Below, piece by piece: positions 7,295 to 13,811 of a stretch of 13,811 nucleotides of DNA. The notes under the pieces were generated by a model. It was not told where the DNA came from, did not search any database, and was given only the letters and a program-made list of their open reading frames with translations. This DNA comes from Gemmatimonadota bacterium. Lineage in GTDB: Bacteria > Gemmatimonadota > Gemmatimonadetes > Gemmatimonadales > GWC2-71-9. The DNA lies in NCBI GenBank assembly GCA_003220975.1, contig QHTX01000031.1:1-13811 (forward strand). The letters are read 5' to 3'. The translations under genes were made by a program, and so were the position numbers. Each line of letters starts with the position of its first letter. Positions within the stretch are counted from its first letter, which is position 1.

Positions 7295-8905
7295 ATGAAG
7301 AGACTACGGGTGACGACATGGATCGGAGCGGTTGGCGTCTTCACGTTGCTGCTGCTCCCCCAGGGATGCACGAACCTCGATGAGGTGCCAAAGAGCACCA
7401 TTACGCCGGGGACCTTCTTCCGGACGCGGGGGGAAGTGCTCGCCGGCCTCGCCGGGGTGTACGCGCAACTGCGGGGTGCGTTCCCGGGGTACTGCTGTGC
7501 GTACTATGCGCTGAGTGAAATCAGCACCGACGAGATGGTCGTGCCGACGCGCGGCCAGGACTGGTACGACAACGGCCGGTGGCTCGAGATTCACCGCCAG
7601 AACTGGACGCCGACCAGCCCGTCTGGGCTCTCGGACATCAATTCGGCCTGGGTGAACGACTTCAGCGGGATCGCGGCCGCGAACATTGTGCTCGCTGCGC
7701 TGGAAGGCCGAACCGTCATGGACTCGGCGGAGCAAGCGGGGGTGGTTGCCGAGCTCCGGGCCCTGCGGGCCTTCTACTATTACCAGCTCATGGACTTGTT
7801 CGGCGGCGTGCCGATCGTCACCACGACCGAGATCAAACCGCGCGCGCGCAACACGCGCGCCGAGGTGTTCCAGTTCATCGAGTCGGAGCTCCTGGCGGTC
7901 CGCCCGGTCTTGCCGCCGAAATGGGATGACGCCAACCGCGGACGCGTCGCGCGAGGCGCCATCGACGCCATCCTGGCAAACATCTACCTGAATGCCGGGG
8001 TGTTCACGAAAGACACCGCTGGGGCCGCGGCCACCCAGATCAATCCGATCGGCTACAACTCGTGCTCGGGGGTGCAGGTCAGCGGGGGCTTAGACGCCTG
8101 CACGGCGGCCGTCAACCGAGCAGACAGCATTATCAACGCCGGCGTGTACCAGCTGGCGGACACGTTCGTGCAGAACTTCCGTGCCGACAACTACGCGTCG
8201 CCGGAAAACATCTTCGTCGTCAAGTTCATCAATCAGGACGGCCTGGGCTTCCCGCTGCTGCAGGCGACGCTGCACTACTATCAGTTCACTCCCGGGCCCT
8301 GGAACGGCTTCTCGACCCTGGCGCAGACGTACAACGCCTTCGATTCGCTGGACCAGCGCCGCCGGATCTTCCTGGTCGGACCGCAGAACAATCTGGAGAC
8401 CGGCGATTCGATCTGCTTCCGGCCGGGGTGCGACAAAGGGGCTCCGCGGCTGGTTTTCACGCCGACCATCGCCAACGTGACGGCGGCGAGCGAAGGGGAA
8501 GGCGCCCGTATCTACAAGTGGCCGTATGATCCGAAGCACGTTTCCCAGAACAACGGCAACGATTTCGCGTACTTCCGCCTCGCCGAGATCTACCTGATCA
8601 AGGCCGAGGCGGAGCTCGACGGGGCGCCTGGGGCTCCGAGTCCCCTCACGCTGTTGCAGACCGTGCGCGCTCGTGCCTTCCCGGGGGGGGACACGCTCAG
8701 TGCCGTCACCCCAGACGTCATCCTGCGCGAACGGCTGTTCGAGCTGACGTTCGAAACGAAGCGGCGACAGGACCTGGTCCGGTTTGGCCAATACACGCAA
8801 CCCTGGCAGTTCAAGGCAGCCGGGGCGGACCACCTCGTGCTGATGCCGATCCCGCAGACGCAGATCGACGCCAATCCGATGCTGACGCAGAACCCGGAGT
8901 ACTAG
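7295..8905 (+). CDS. RagB/SusD-family nutrient uptake outer membrane lipoprotein
   Basis: 536 aa. ATG 7295 lies 14 bp after the susC stop, with GGAG (7281-7284) 10 nt upstream. The N-terminus is a lipoprotein-type signal with KRLR, a hydrophobic core, and Cys25 in LPQGC; Pro at -3 makes the lipobox degenerate. The mature start TNLDEVPKSTITPGTFF is characteristic of SusD. Helical TPR-like features follow: ELRALRAFYYYQLMDLFGGVP, the RGAIDAILANIYLNAG segment, and near the C-terminus LAEIYLIKAEAEL and LRERLFELTFETKRRQDLVRFG, the classical SusD signatures. It should cap the SusC barrel at the cell surface and bind the ligand. Two adjacent Cys (GYCCAYY) and further Cys pairs could form disulfides outside the cell. 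It ends in TAG at 8903-8905, directly abutting the next reading frame. Confidence 0.95.
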   Translation: MKRLRVTTWIGAVGVFTLLLLPQGCTNLDEVPKSTITPGTFFRTRGEVLAGLAGVYAQLRGAFPGYCCAYYALSEISTDEMVVPTRGQDWYDNGRWLEIHRQNWTPTSPSGLSDINSAWVNDFSGIAAANIVLAALEGRTVMDSAEQAGVVAELRALRAFYYYQLMDLFGGVPIVTTTEIKPRARNTRAEVFQFIESELLAVRPVLPPKWDDANRGRVARGAIDAILANIYLNAGVFTKDTAGAAATQINPIGYNSCSGVQVSGGLDACTAAVNRADSIINAGVYQLADTFVQNFRADNYASPENIFVVKFINQDGLGFPLLQATLHYYQFTPGPWNGFSTLAQTYNAFDSLDQRRRIFLVGPQNNLETGDSICFRPGCDKGAPRLVFTPTIANVTAASEGEGARIYKWPYDPKHVSQNNGNDFAYFRLAEIYLIKAEAELDGAPGAPSPLTLLQTVRARAFPGGDTLSAVTPDVILRERLFELTFETKRRQDLVRFGQYTQPWQFKAAGADHLVLMPIPQTQIDANPMLTQNPEY

Positions 8906-9391
8906 TTGGGGAAGGTGCCGGCCAGTCTGGTGGGTGATGTAGGGGCGCAGCATGCTGCGCCCCTACGTCTTCTCGTAGCCAGCGCGTGTCTCATCGCCGG
9001 CTGCTCCGGTGCGAAGGGCGCCGACGCACCGGCGGCCGACGACCACCTCTTCACGCTGCTCCCCTCGAGCTATACCGGCGTCCGCTTCGAGAACCGCCTG
9101 ACCGAAACCCGCGATCTGAACGTCTTCACCTATCGCAACTACTACAACGGCGGCGGCGTCGCGCTGGGGGATCTCACCGGCGACGGCCTGCCGGAGATCG
9201 TGCTCACGTCGAACCTGGGCGGCACGCGCCTCTACCTGAACGAAGGGAAGTTCCGCTTCCGCGACGTGACCGAGGAGGCGGGCCTGCACAGCCAGGGGTG
9301 GACCACGGGCGTCACCCTCGCCGACGTGAACGGCGACGGGCTGCTCGACATCTACGTCTGCCACGCCGGGAACGTGGAGGGGAAGCTCTGA
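8906..9391 (+). CDS. FG-GAP/VCBS repeat lipoprotein, 5' part of a frameshifted gene
   Basis: First 161 codons of the gene that continues, in another frame, to 12297. A lipoprotein signal is visible: Arg21, hydrophobic LLVASACLIAG, then Cys33 in a good lipobox (LIAGC). Two FG-GAP Ca-binding loops follow (DLTGDGLPEI and DVNGDGLLDI). The start is uncertain: no ATG exists in frame before the signal core. TTG 8906 has GGAG (8896-8899) 6 nt upstream; GTG 8918 and GTG 8930 are alternatives. The codons for VGAQHAAPLR come from a 28-bp palindrome. The frame closes at TGA 9389-9391 after CHAGNVEGKL, in the middle of a conserved region. From memory, homologues carry about ten more residues here (an NELW/NELF-INQG type segment) before LNAHGVPTF, so this looks like a small out-of-frame deletion and not a true C-terminus. 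Confidence 0.8.
   Translation: MGKVPASLVGDVGAQHAAPLRLLVASACLIAGCSGAKGADAPAADDHLFTLLPSSYTGVRFENRLTETRDLNVFTYRNYYNGGGVALGDLTGDGLPEIVLTSNLGGTRLYLNEGKFRFRDVTEEAGLHSQGWTTGVTLADVNGDGLLDIYVCHAGNVEGKL
8939..8966. repeat. 28-bp perfect REP-like palindrome at the 5' end of the FG-GAP gene
   Basis: GTAGGGGCGCAGCA (8939-8952) is followed at once by its exact reverse complement TGCTGCGCCCCTAC (8953-8966), giving 14+14 bp with no spacer. The GTAGGGGC...GCCCCTAC form is, from memory, typical of dispersed intergenic palindromes in several environmental phyla. It lies 33 bp after the susD stop and could act as a 3' stem-loop that stabilises or attenuates the mRNA between susD and the next gene. There is no T-tract, so intrinsic termination is not supported. 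It is read through by the following gene as GAQHAAPLR. Confidence 0.8.
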
Positions 9392-12297
9392 ACGCGCACG
9401 GCGTTCCCACCTTCGTCGAGCAGGCGGCCACCTACGGCATCGCCGACACGGGCTACTCGACCCAGGCGGTGTTCTTCGACTACGACCGCGACGGAGACCT
9501 GGACCTGTTCCTGATTCGTAACTCGCCGCGGCCCGTCTCGAGCTTCGGCCTCCGCAATACCCGGAACGTGCGCGACCCGCTCGGCGGCGCCCGGCTGTAT
9601 CGCAACGACGGCGGGCACTTCGTCGACGTGAGCGAGCAGGCCGGGATCTTCGGGAGCGAGATCGGCTTCGGGCTGGGCGTCGTCGTGAGCGACGTGAATC
9701 GGGACGGCTGGCCCGACATCTACGTCTCGAATGACTTCTTCGAGCACGACTACCTGTACCTCAACAACCGAGATGGCACCTTCACCGAGGCGGTCGAGCG
9801 CGCGATGCCGTCCGTCAGCTACTTCTCGATGGGGCTCGACATCGCGGACGTGAACAACGACGGCTGGCCCGACGTCTACACCACCGACATGCTGCCGGAG
9901 GACGAGTACCGGCTCAAGACGATGTCGTCCTTCGAGGGCTGGGACGTCTACCAGGCCAAGTTGCGGGAGGGGTATCACCACCAGCTGATGCGGAACATGC
10001 TGCAGCTCAACGACGGCAACGGCACGTTCTCGGACGTCGGCCAGATGGCGGGCGTGGCTCGGACGGACTGGAGCTGGAGCGCGCTCATCGCGGATCTCGA
10101 CCTTGACGGCTACAAAGACATCTACGTGACGAACGGCCTCGCCAAGGACGTCACGTCGCAAGACTATGTCGCTTTCCTGGCAAACAGAGAGACCATGATC
10201 CAGGCCGCGAGCGGCAAGCGGGTCGATTTTCTGCGCCTGATCAACGCCATGAGCTCGACGCCACTGCCGAACTACGCGTTCCGGAACCACGGTGATTCGA
10301 CGTTCTCGAACGAGAGCGCGGCCTGGGGGTTGAACACGCCCAGCTTCTCGAACGGCGCGGCCTACGGGGACCTGGACGGGGACGGCGCGCTCGACCTGGT
10401 GGTGAACAACGTCAACCAGGAAGCGTTCGCGTATCGCAACAACGCCCGGACGCTCTTGAAGAACCACTACCTCCAAGTGCGGCTCGACGGCGAGGGGGGG
10501 GGCGGCAATCGGTTCGCGCTCGGGGCGAAGGTGACGCTGTGGAGCGGCGGCCAGCAGTTTTTCCAGGAGGCGGAGCCGACGCGTGGCTTCCAGTCCAGCG
10601 TCGACTACGTGTTGACCTTCGGGGTGGGGAGGCGCGACACCCTCGACTCGGTGACGGTCGAGTGGCCGGACGGGCGCGTGAGCCTCCTCGAGCACGTCGC
10701 GACGAACCAGCGCTTGACCGTGCGGCAGGCGCTGGGAGCCTCGCTCCGGCAGCCCAGCGGGCACCCGCCGTCGCGAGGCCCCCAGCGCCTGCCGCTCTTC
10801 ACGGACGTCACGGACAAAGTCGGGCTCCCCTACGTGCACCGGGAGAACGCCTTCGTGGACTTCGACCGGGAGCGCCTGATCCCGAAGCTGCTCTCGACCG
10901 AAGGGCCGTTTATAGCCGTGGCCGACGTGAACGGCGACGGGCTCGATGACATGTTTCTCGGGGGCGCGAAAGGGCAGCCCGGGGCGTTGTTGATGCAGCA
11001 GGCGGACGGCCGGTTCGTCCGCAGCAATCCGGGGCTGTTCGAGCAGGATGCAGGTTCAGAAGATCTGGGCGCCGTGTTCTTCGATGCCGACGGCGACGGG
11101 CATCCCGATCTCTACGTCGTGAGCGGCGGGAGCGAGTTCTCCGACCTGGCGCCGGCCCTGCAGGACCGGCTCTACCTGAACGACGGGCGCGGTCACTTTC
11201 GCAAGGCGACCGGCAGCCTGCCGACCGAGTACATCAGCGGCTCGCGGGTGGCGGCGGCCGATTACGACGGGGATGGCGACATCGATCTCTTCGTTGGGGG
11301 GCGCGTCGTCCCGTGGCACTACGGCCGAGATCCCCGCAGCATGCTGCTGCAGAACGACGGCCACGGCCACTTCACCGACGTCACCGAGCGCCTGGCGCCC
11401 GAGCTGGCGCGGGTGGGCATGGTGACCGACGCGGTGTGGCAGGACGTGGACGGGGACGGTCGCCTCGACCTCGTGGTCGTGGGCGAGTGGATGCCGATAA
11501 CGGTCTTCCGGAACGTGGGTGGCGGGAAGTTCGTCCGCCTGAACACGCCCGGCCTCGAGCAGAGCGACGGCTGGTGGAATCGGATCGTGGCCGGGGACTT
11601 CACCGGGCACGGCCGGGTGGACTTCATCGTCGGCAACCTGGGGCTGAACACGCGCCTCCGCGCCACCGCGACCGAACCCGTGACCATGTACGTGAAGGAC
11701 TTCGCCCGGAACGGCTTCGACGTGCAGATCGTGTCGTGCTACAACCACGGCACGAGCTACCCGATCGTGATGCGCGACGATCTCATCAAGGCGATCCCCT
11801 CCCTCAAGGTGCGCTATCTCAACTACAAGGACTACGCCCGGCAGACCGTGACCGACATCTTCTCCCCGGCGGAGCTGGCCGGCGCGGTCTTGAAGCAGGC
11901 GCACACGTTCGCGACCGCGCTGGCGCGGAACAACGGCGACGGCACGTTCACCCTCGTGCCGCTGCCGCTCGAGGCGCAGCTCGCCCCGGTCTACGGCATC
12001 CTGGCGCAGGACTTCGACGGGGACGGGAAGACCGACCTGCTGCTGGCGGGGAGTTTCGATGGCGTCAAGCCGGAAATCGGACGGATGAGCGCGAGCTACG
12101 GGCTGTTGCTGCGGGGCGACGGGACGGGGAGATTTGCGCCCGTGCGGGCGGCGGAGAGCGGCTTCTTCGTGCCTGGACAGGCGCGCGACATTCAGGCGAT
12201 CCGGACCCGCCAGGGGGAGTTGATCGTCGTGACCCGGAACAACGACCGTCCGCTGGTCTTCCGCTCCACCCGATCACGCACCCTGGCACGTCGTTGA
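9385..12297 (+). CDS. FG-GAP/VCBS repeat protein with ASPIC/UnbV domain (CRTAC1-like), main part of a frameshifted gene
   Basis: About 970 codons in the frame that becomes coding at about 9385 (LNAHGVPTFVEQAATYG); there is no native start here, because it continues the gene begun at 8906. Together they encode about 1,120 aa. Eleven FG-GAP Ca-binding loops are visible, for example DYDRDGDLDLF, DVNRDGWPDIY, DVNNDGWPDVY, DLDLDGYKDIY, DLDGDGALDLV, DVNGDGLDDMF, DADGDGHPDLY, DYDGDGDIDLF, DVDGDGRLDLV and DFDGDGKTDLL; one is degenerate (DFTGHGRVDFI). Such loops build beta-propeller blades. The first set leads into an ASPIC/UnbV domain at about 10465-10731 (HYLQVRL, NRFALGAKVTLW, ESVTVEWPDG-like). A second propeller starts at about 10795 (LFTDVTDKVGLPYVH). 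This two-part layout is characteristic of large extracellular proteins often beside SusC/SusD genes. The molecular role is unknown; ligand binding or scaffolding on the cell surface is inferred. The next gene begins 25 bp downstream. Confidence 0.88.
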   Translation, partial: ALNAHGVPTFVEQAATYGIADTGYSTQAVFFDYDRDGDLDLFLIRNSPRPVSSFGLRNTRNVRDPLGGARLYRNDGGHFVDVSEQAGIFGSEIGFGLGVVVSDVNRDGWPDIYVSNDFFEHDYLYLNNRDGTFTEAVERAMPSVSYFSMGLDIADVNNDGWPDVYTTDMLPEDEYRLKTMSSFEGWDVYQAKLREGYHHQLMRNMLQLNDGNGTFSDVGQMAGVARTDWSWSALIADLDLDGYKDIYVTNGLAKDVTSQDYVAFLANRETMIQAASGKRVDFLRLINAMSSTPLPNYAFRNHGDSTFSNESAAWGLNTPSFSNGAAYGDLDGDGALDLVVNNVNQEAFAYRNNARTLLKNHYLQVRLDGEGGGGNRFALGAKVTLWSGGQQFFQEAEPTRGFQSSVDYVLTFGVGRRDTLDSVTVEWPDGRVSLLEHVATNQRLTVRQALGASLRQPSGHPPSRGPQRLPLFTDVTDKVGLPYVHRENAFVDFDRERLIPKLLSTEGPFIAVADVNGDGLDDMFLGGAKGQPGALLMQQADGRFVRSNPGLFEQDAGSEDLGAVFFDADGDGHPDLYVVSGGSEFSDLAPALQDRLYLNDGRGHFRKATGSLPTEYISGSRVAAADYDGDGDIDLFVGGRVVPWHYGRDPRSMLLQNDGHGHFTDVTERLAPELARVGMVTDAVWQDVDGDGRLDLVVVGEWMPITVFRNVGGGKFVRLNTPGLEQSDGWWNRIVAGDFTGHGRVDFIVGNLGLNTRLRATATEPVTMYVKDFARNGFDVQIVSCYNHGTSYPIVMRDDLIKAIPSLKVRYLNYKDYARQTVTDIFSPAELAGAVLKQAHTFATALARNNGDGTFTLVPLPLEAQLAPVYGILAQDFDGDGKTDLLLAGSFDGVKPEIGRMSASYGLLLRGDGTGRFAPVRAAESGFFVPGQARDIQAIRTRQGELIVVTRNNDRPLVFRSTRSRTLARR

Positions 12298-12322
12298 GGA
12301 TCGGACTGGCGAGAGGGGACGT

Positions 12323-13690
12323 ATGCGAGATCGACTGATCGCGGTGGCCGTGATGCTAGCGGGGTCCGTCCTCGCGCCGGCGTGTGCGAACGCGCCCCGC
12401 GCCTATCGCGCGCATGCCGCGGACCCGGAGCTGCTGCACCAGGCGGTGCATCAGCTCACCGAGGTCATGGTGTACGACATCTTCAGCCCGCCGCAGGCGA
12501 GCCGGGCGTACGCCTACACGAGCGTGGCCGCCTACGAGGCGCTCCGGCCCGATTATCCGGAGTACCGCACCCTGGCCGGGCAGCTGAACGGCCTGACGCC
12601 CGTGCCGGCGCCGGCGGCCGATTCGGAGTACTACCTGCCGCTGGCCAGCGTGCACGCCTTCATGACCGTCGGCCGGGCGCTCACGTTCTCCCGGGCGCGC
12701 ATGGACTCGGCGCGCACCGCGATGGAGGACGGGATGCGGCGTCTCGGCATCCCGGCGCGTGTCTTTCGGCGGTCCATCGCGTACGGCGACCGGGTGGCGC
12801 AGCACATCCTCGCCTGGGCGGCGCAGGATCATTACCTCCAGACGCGCGGCTACCCCAAATACAGCGTCACCGCCGAGCCGGGCCGCTGGATCCCCACGCC
12901 GCCGGCCTACATGGATGCGATCGAGCCGCACTGGGGGGAGCTGCGGCCGTTCGTGATGGACTCCGGAAGCCAGATCCGCCCGTCGCCGCCGCACGCCTTC
13001 GTGATGACGCGAGGCAGTCCCTATTACCGCGAGCTGGTCGAGGTCTACGAGGTCGGGAAACACCCATCAGAGGAGCAACGGGCGATCGCCAGCTTCTGGG
13101 ACTGCAACCCCTACGTCATGCACGTCCAGGGGCACGCGATGTTCGCGACGAAGAAGGTCACCCCCGGTGGGCACTGGATGGGGATCGTCCCGATCGCCGC
13201 GCGCAAGGCCAACGCCGACATCATGCGGTCGGCGGCGGTGTACGCGCGGACCGCCATCGGCCTGGCCGACGCCTTCATCAGCGTGTGGGACGAGAAATAC
13301 CGCAGCAACATGATCCGGCCCGAAACGGTGATCAACAAGTATCTCGACGAGCACTGGCAACCGCTGCTGCAGACGCCGCCGTTCCCGGAGTACACCAGCG
13401 GTCACAGCGTAATCTCCACCGCCGCGTCGGTGGTGCTGACGGATGAGTTCGGCCCGGACTTCGCCTTCAGCGACAGCGCGGAGGTGGAGTATGGCCTGCC
13501 GGTGCGCTCCTTCCCCTCATTCCAGGCGGCGGCCGCGGAGGCGGCGATCAGCCGCATGTACGGCGGGATCCATTACCGCCAGGCGATCGAGGAAGGGGCG
13601 CGCGAGGGGCGCCGGGTGGGCGAGCTGATCGTGCAGCGGGTCCACACCCGCGCGGCAACGCAGACGGCGGTGCGGCTCCTGACTCAGTGA
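12323..13690 (+). CDS. vanadium-dependent haloperoxidase / PAP2-superfamily exported enzyme
   Basis: 455 aa. ATG 12323 is preceded by GAGAGGGG (12311-12318). The N-terminus is a signal peptide (RDRLIAVAVMLAGSVLAPAC); Cys21 could be a lipidation site, but the lipobox is weak and cleavage after ANA is also possible. The three vanadate/phosphate-binding motifs of the superfamily are all present: Lys325-x6-Arg332-Pro (KYRSNMIRP), Ser359-Gly360-His361 (YTSGHS), and Ser410-Arg411-x5-His417 (SRMYGGIHYRQA). In haloperoxidases the last His holds vanadate and the SGH His is the acid-base catalyst for peroxide; in relatives the same site is an acid phosphatase. The Asp usually four residues after the last His is Ala421 here. 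It is last in the susC-susD-FG-GAP unit, so it probably acts outside the cytoplasm on the substrate or product of that system. Halide or phosphate specificity cannot be decided from the sequence. Confidence 0.9.
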   Translation: MRDRLIAVAVMLAGSVLAPACANAPRAYRAHAADPELLHQAVHQLTEVMVYDIFSPPQASRAYAYTSVAAYEALRPDYPEYRTLAGQLNGLTPVPAPAADSEYYLPLASVHAFMTVGRALTFSRARMDSARTAMEDGMRRLGIPARVFRRSIAYGDRVAQHILAWAAQDHYLQTRGYPKYSVTAEPGRWIPTPPAYMDAIEPHWGELRPFVMDSGSQIRPSPPHAFVMTRGSPYYRELVEVYEVGKHPSEEQRAIASFWDCNPYVMHVQGHAMFATKKVTPGGHWMGIVPIAARKANADIMRSAAVYARTAIGLADAFISVWDEKYRSNMIRPETVINKYLDEHWQPLLQTPPFPEYTSGHSVISTAASVVLTDEFGPDFAFSDSAEVEYGLPVRSFPSFQAAAAEAAISRMYGGIHYRQAIEEGAREGRRVGELIVQRVHTRAATQTAVRLLTQ

Positions 13691-13811
13691 CGGTCTGCGG
13701 GCGGGCGCTTCGTCTTGATGACGATGACCCCGTTCGCGCCGCGCATACCGTACATCGTCGTGGTGACCGCGTCCTTCAGCACCTCGATCGATTCGATGTC
13801 CTCGGGATTGA
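13684..13811 (-). CDS. TonB-receptor plug-like domain protein, C-terminal fragment
   Basis: The gene enters from the right edge; 41 codons are seen before the stop (TGA at 13686-13684), which overlaps the end of the haloperoxidase gene by 7 bp in convergent orientation. The reading NPEDIESIEVLKDA, then TTTMYGMRGANGVIVIKTKR, is the hallmark end of a TonB-dependent receptor plug domain (compare ITILKDASATAIYGSRAANG in the SusC of this window). In a receptor a barrel of several hundred residues should follow; here the protein stops seven residues after the plug signature (PPADRH). It is therefore a plug-only protein or the plug-like tail of another protein, such as a carboxypeptidase-regulatory-like or M56 peptidase fusion. 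No shared transcript with the plus-strand genes is expected. Confidence 0.75.
   Translation of the reverse strand, partial: NPEDIESIEVLKDAVTTTMYGMRGANGVIVIKTKRPPADRH

Noticed and set aside
8939..8966. Palindrome as an intrinsic terminator of susD
   Set aside because: No run of T follows, and the next gene of the unit reads through it.
8952..8978. ATG in the centre of the palindrome as a start codon for the lipoprotein
   Set aside because: It is in a different frame from the signal peptide and meets a TAG after eight codons (MLRPYVFS); it would need a further frameshift that nothing supports.
9352..10839. Long open frame on the minus strand opposite the FG-GAP gene
   Set aside because: The repeated DVxVAVxV-like pattern is simply the complement of the repeating DxDGDG codons; no start signal or recognisable domain.

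Overview
The window is a GC-rich stretch of bacterial chromosome carrying complete SusC/SusD-type outer-membrane nutrient uptake genes, a Tat-dependent GMC oxidoreductase pair and a CRTAC1/ASPIC-type FG-GAP protein. SusC/SusD genes at this high GC, with a SusC precursor ending in a Leu-Gly-Ala-Gln-Asp type cleavage site, fit Gemmatimonadota best. A high-GC Bacteroidota/Rhodothermota or Acidobacteriota lineage cannot be excluded from sequence alone. No phage, plasmid, tRNA, rRNA or CRISPR signal was seen.

Layout. Bases 1-76 hold, on the minus strand, the first codons of a (2Fe-2S) subunit of a xanthine-dehydrogenase/isoquinoline-1-oxidoreductase-type molybdenum hydroxylase. It is divergent from an APC-superfamily amino-acid permease (184-1563). 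Next comes a two-gene unit joined by an ATGA overlap: a GMC-family FAD oxidoreductase (1617-3410) and its small Tat-signal partner of the gluconate 2-dehydrogenase subunit 3 family (3407-3954). The small gene is split by a frameshift in this sequence. A good sigma70-like promoter with an inverted repeat in its spacer (about 3984-4020) then starts a second plus-strand unit: SusC (4143-7280), SusD (7295-8905), a lipoprotein with FG-GAP/VCBS repeats and an ASPIC/UnbV domain (8906-12297, frameshifted near 9385), and a vanadium-dependent haloperoxidase/PAP2-type secreted enzyme (12323-13690). At the right edge a minus-strand gene (13684-13811, partial) ends immediately after a TonB-receptor plug-like sequence, with no room for a beta barrel.

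How the genes may work together. SusC and SusD would bind a ligand at the outer membrane and import it through a TonB-driven channel. The large FG-GAP protein, probably a lipoprotein propeller rich in Ca-binding loops, and the exported haloperoxidase-like enzyme are tightly packed behind them, which suggests one exported uptake-and-modification machine whose substrate cannot be read from the sequence. The GMC/Tat pair is a separate exported or periplasmic dehydrogenase with its own promoter candidate, and no cytochrome c subunit lies in the window.

Oddities. Two different REP-like palindromes sit inside coding sequence: one is translated in frame in a cytoplasmic loop of the permease, the other supplies codons just before the signal peptide core of the FG-GAP lipoprotein. 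Two genes (3407-3954 and 8906-12297) carry frame-breaking losses that look like small deletions. These are either real lesions or assembly errors. Family calls rest on motifs read by eye; no database search was run.
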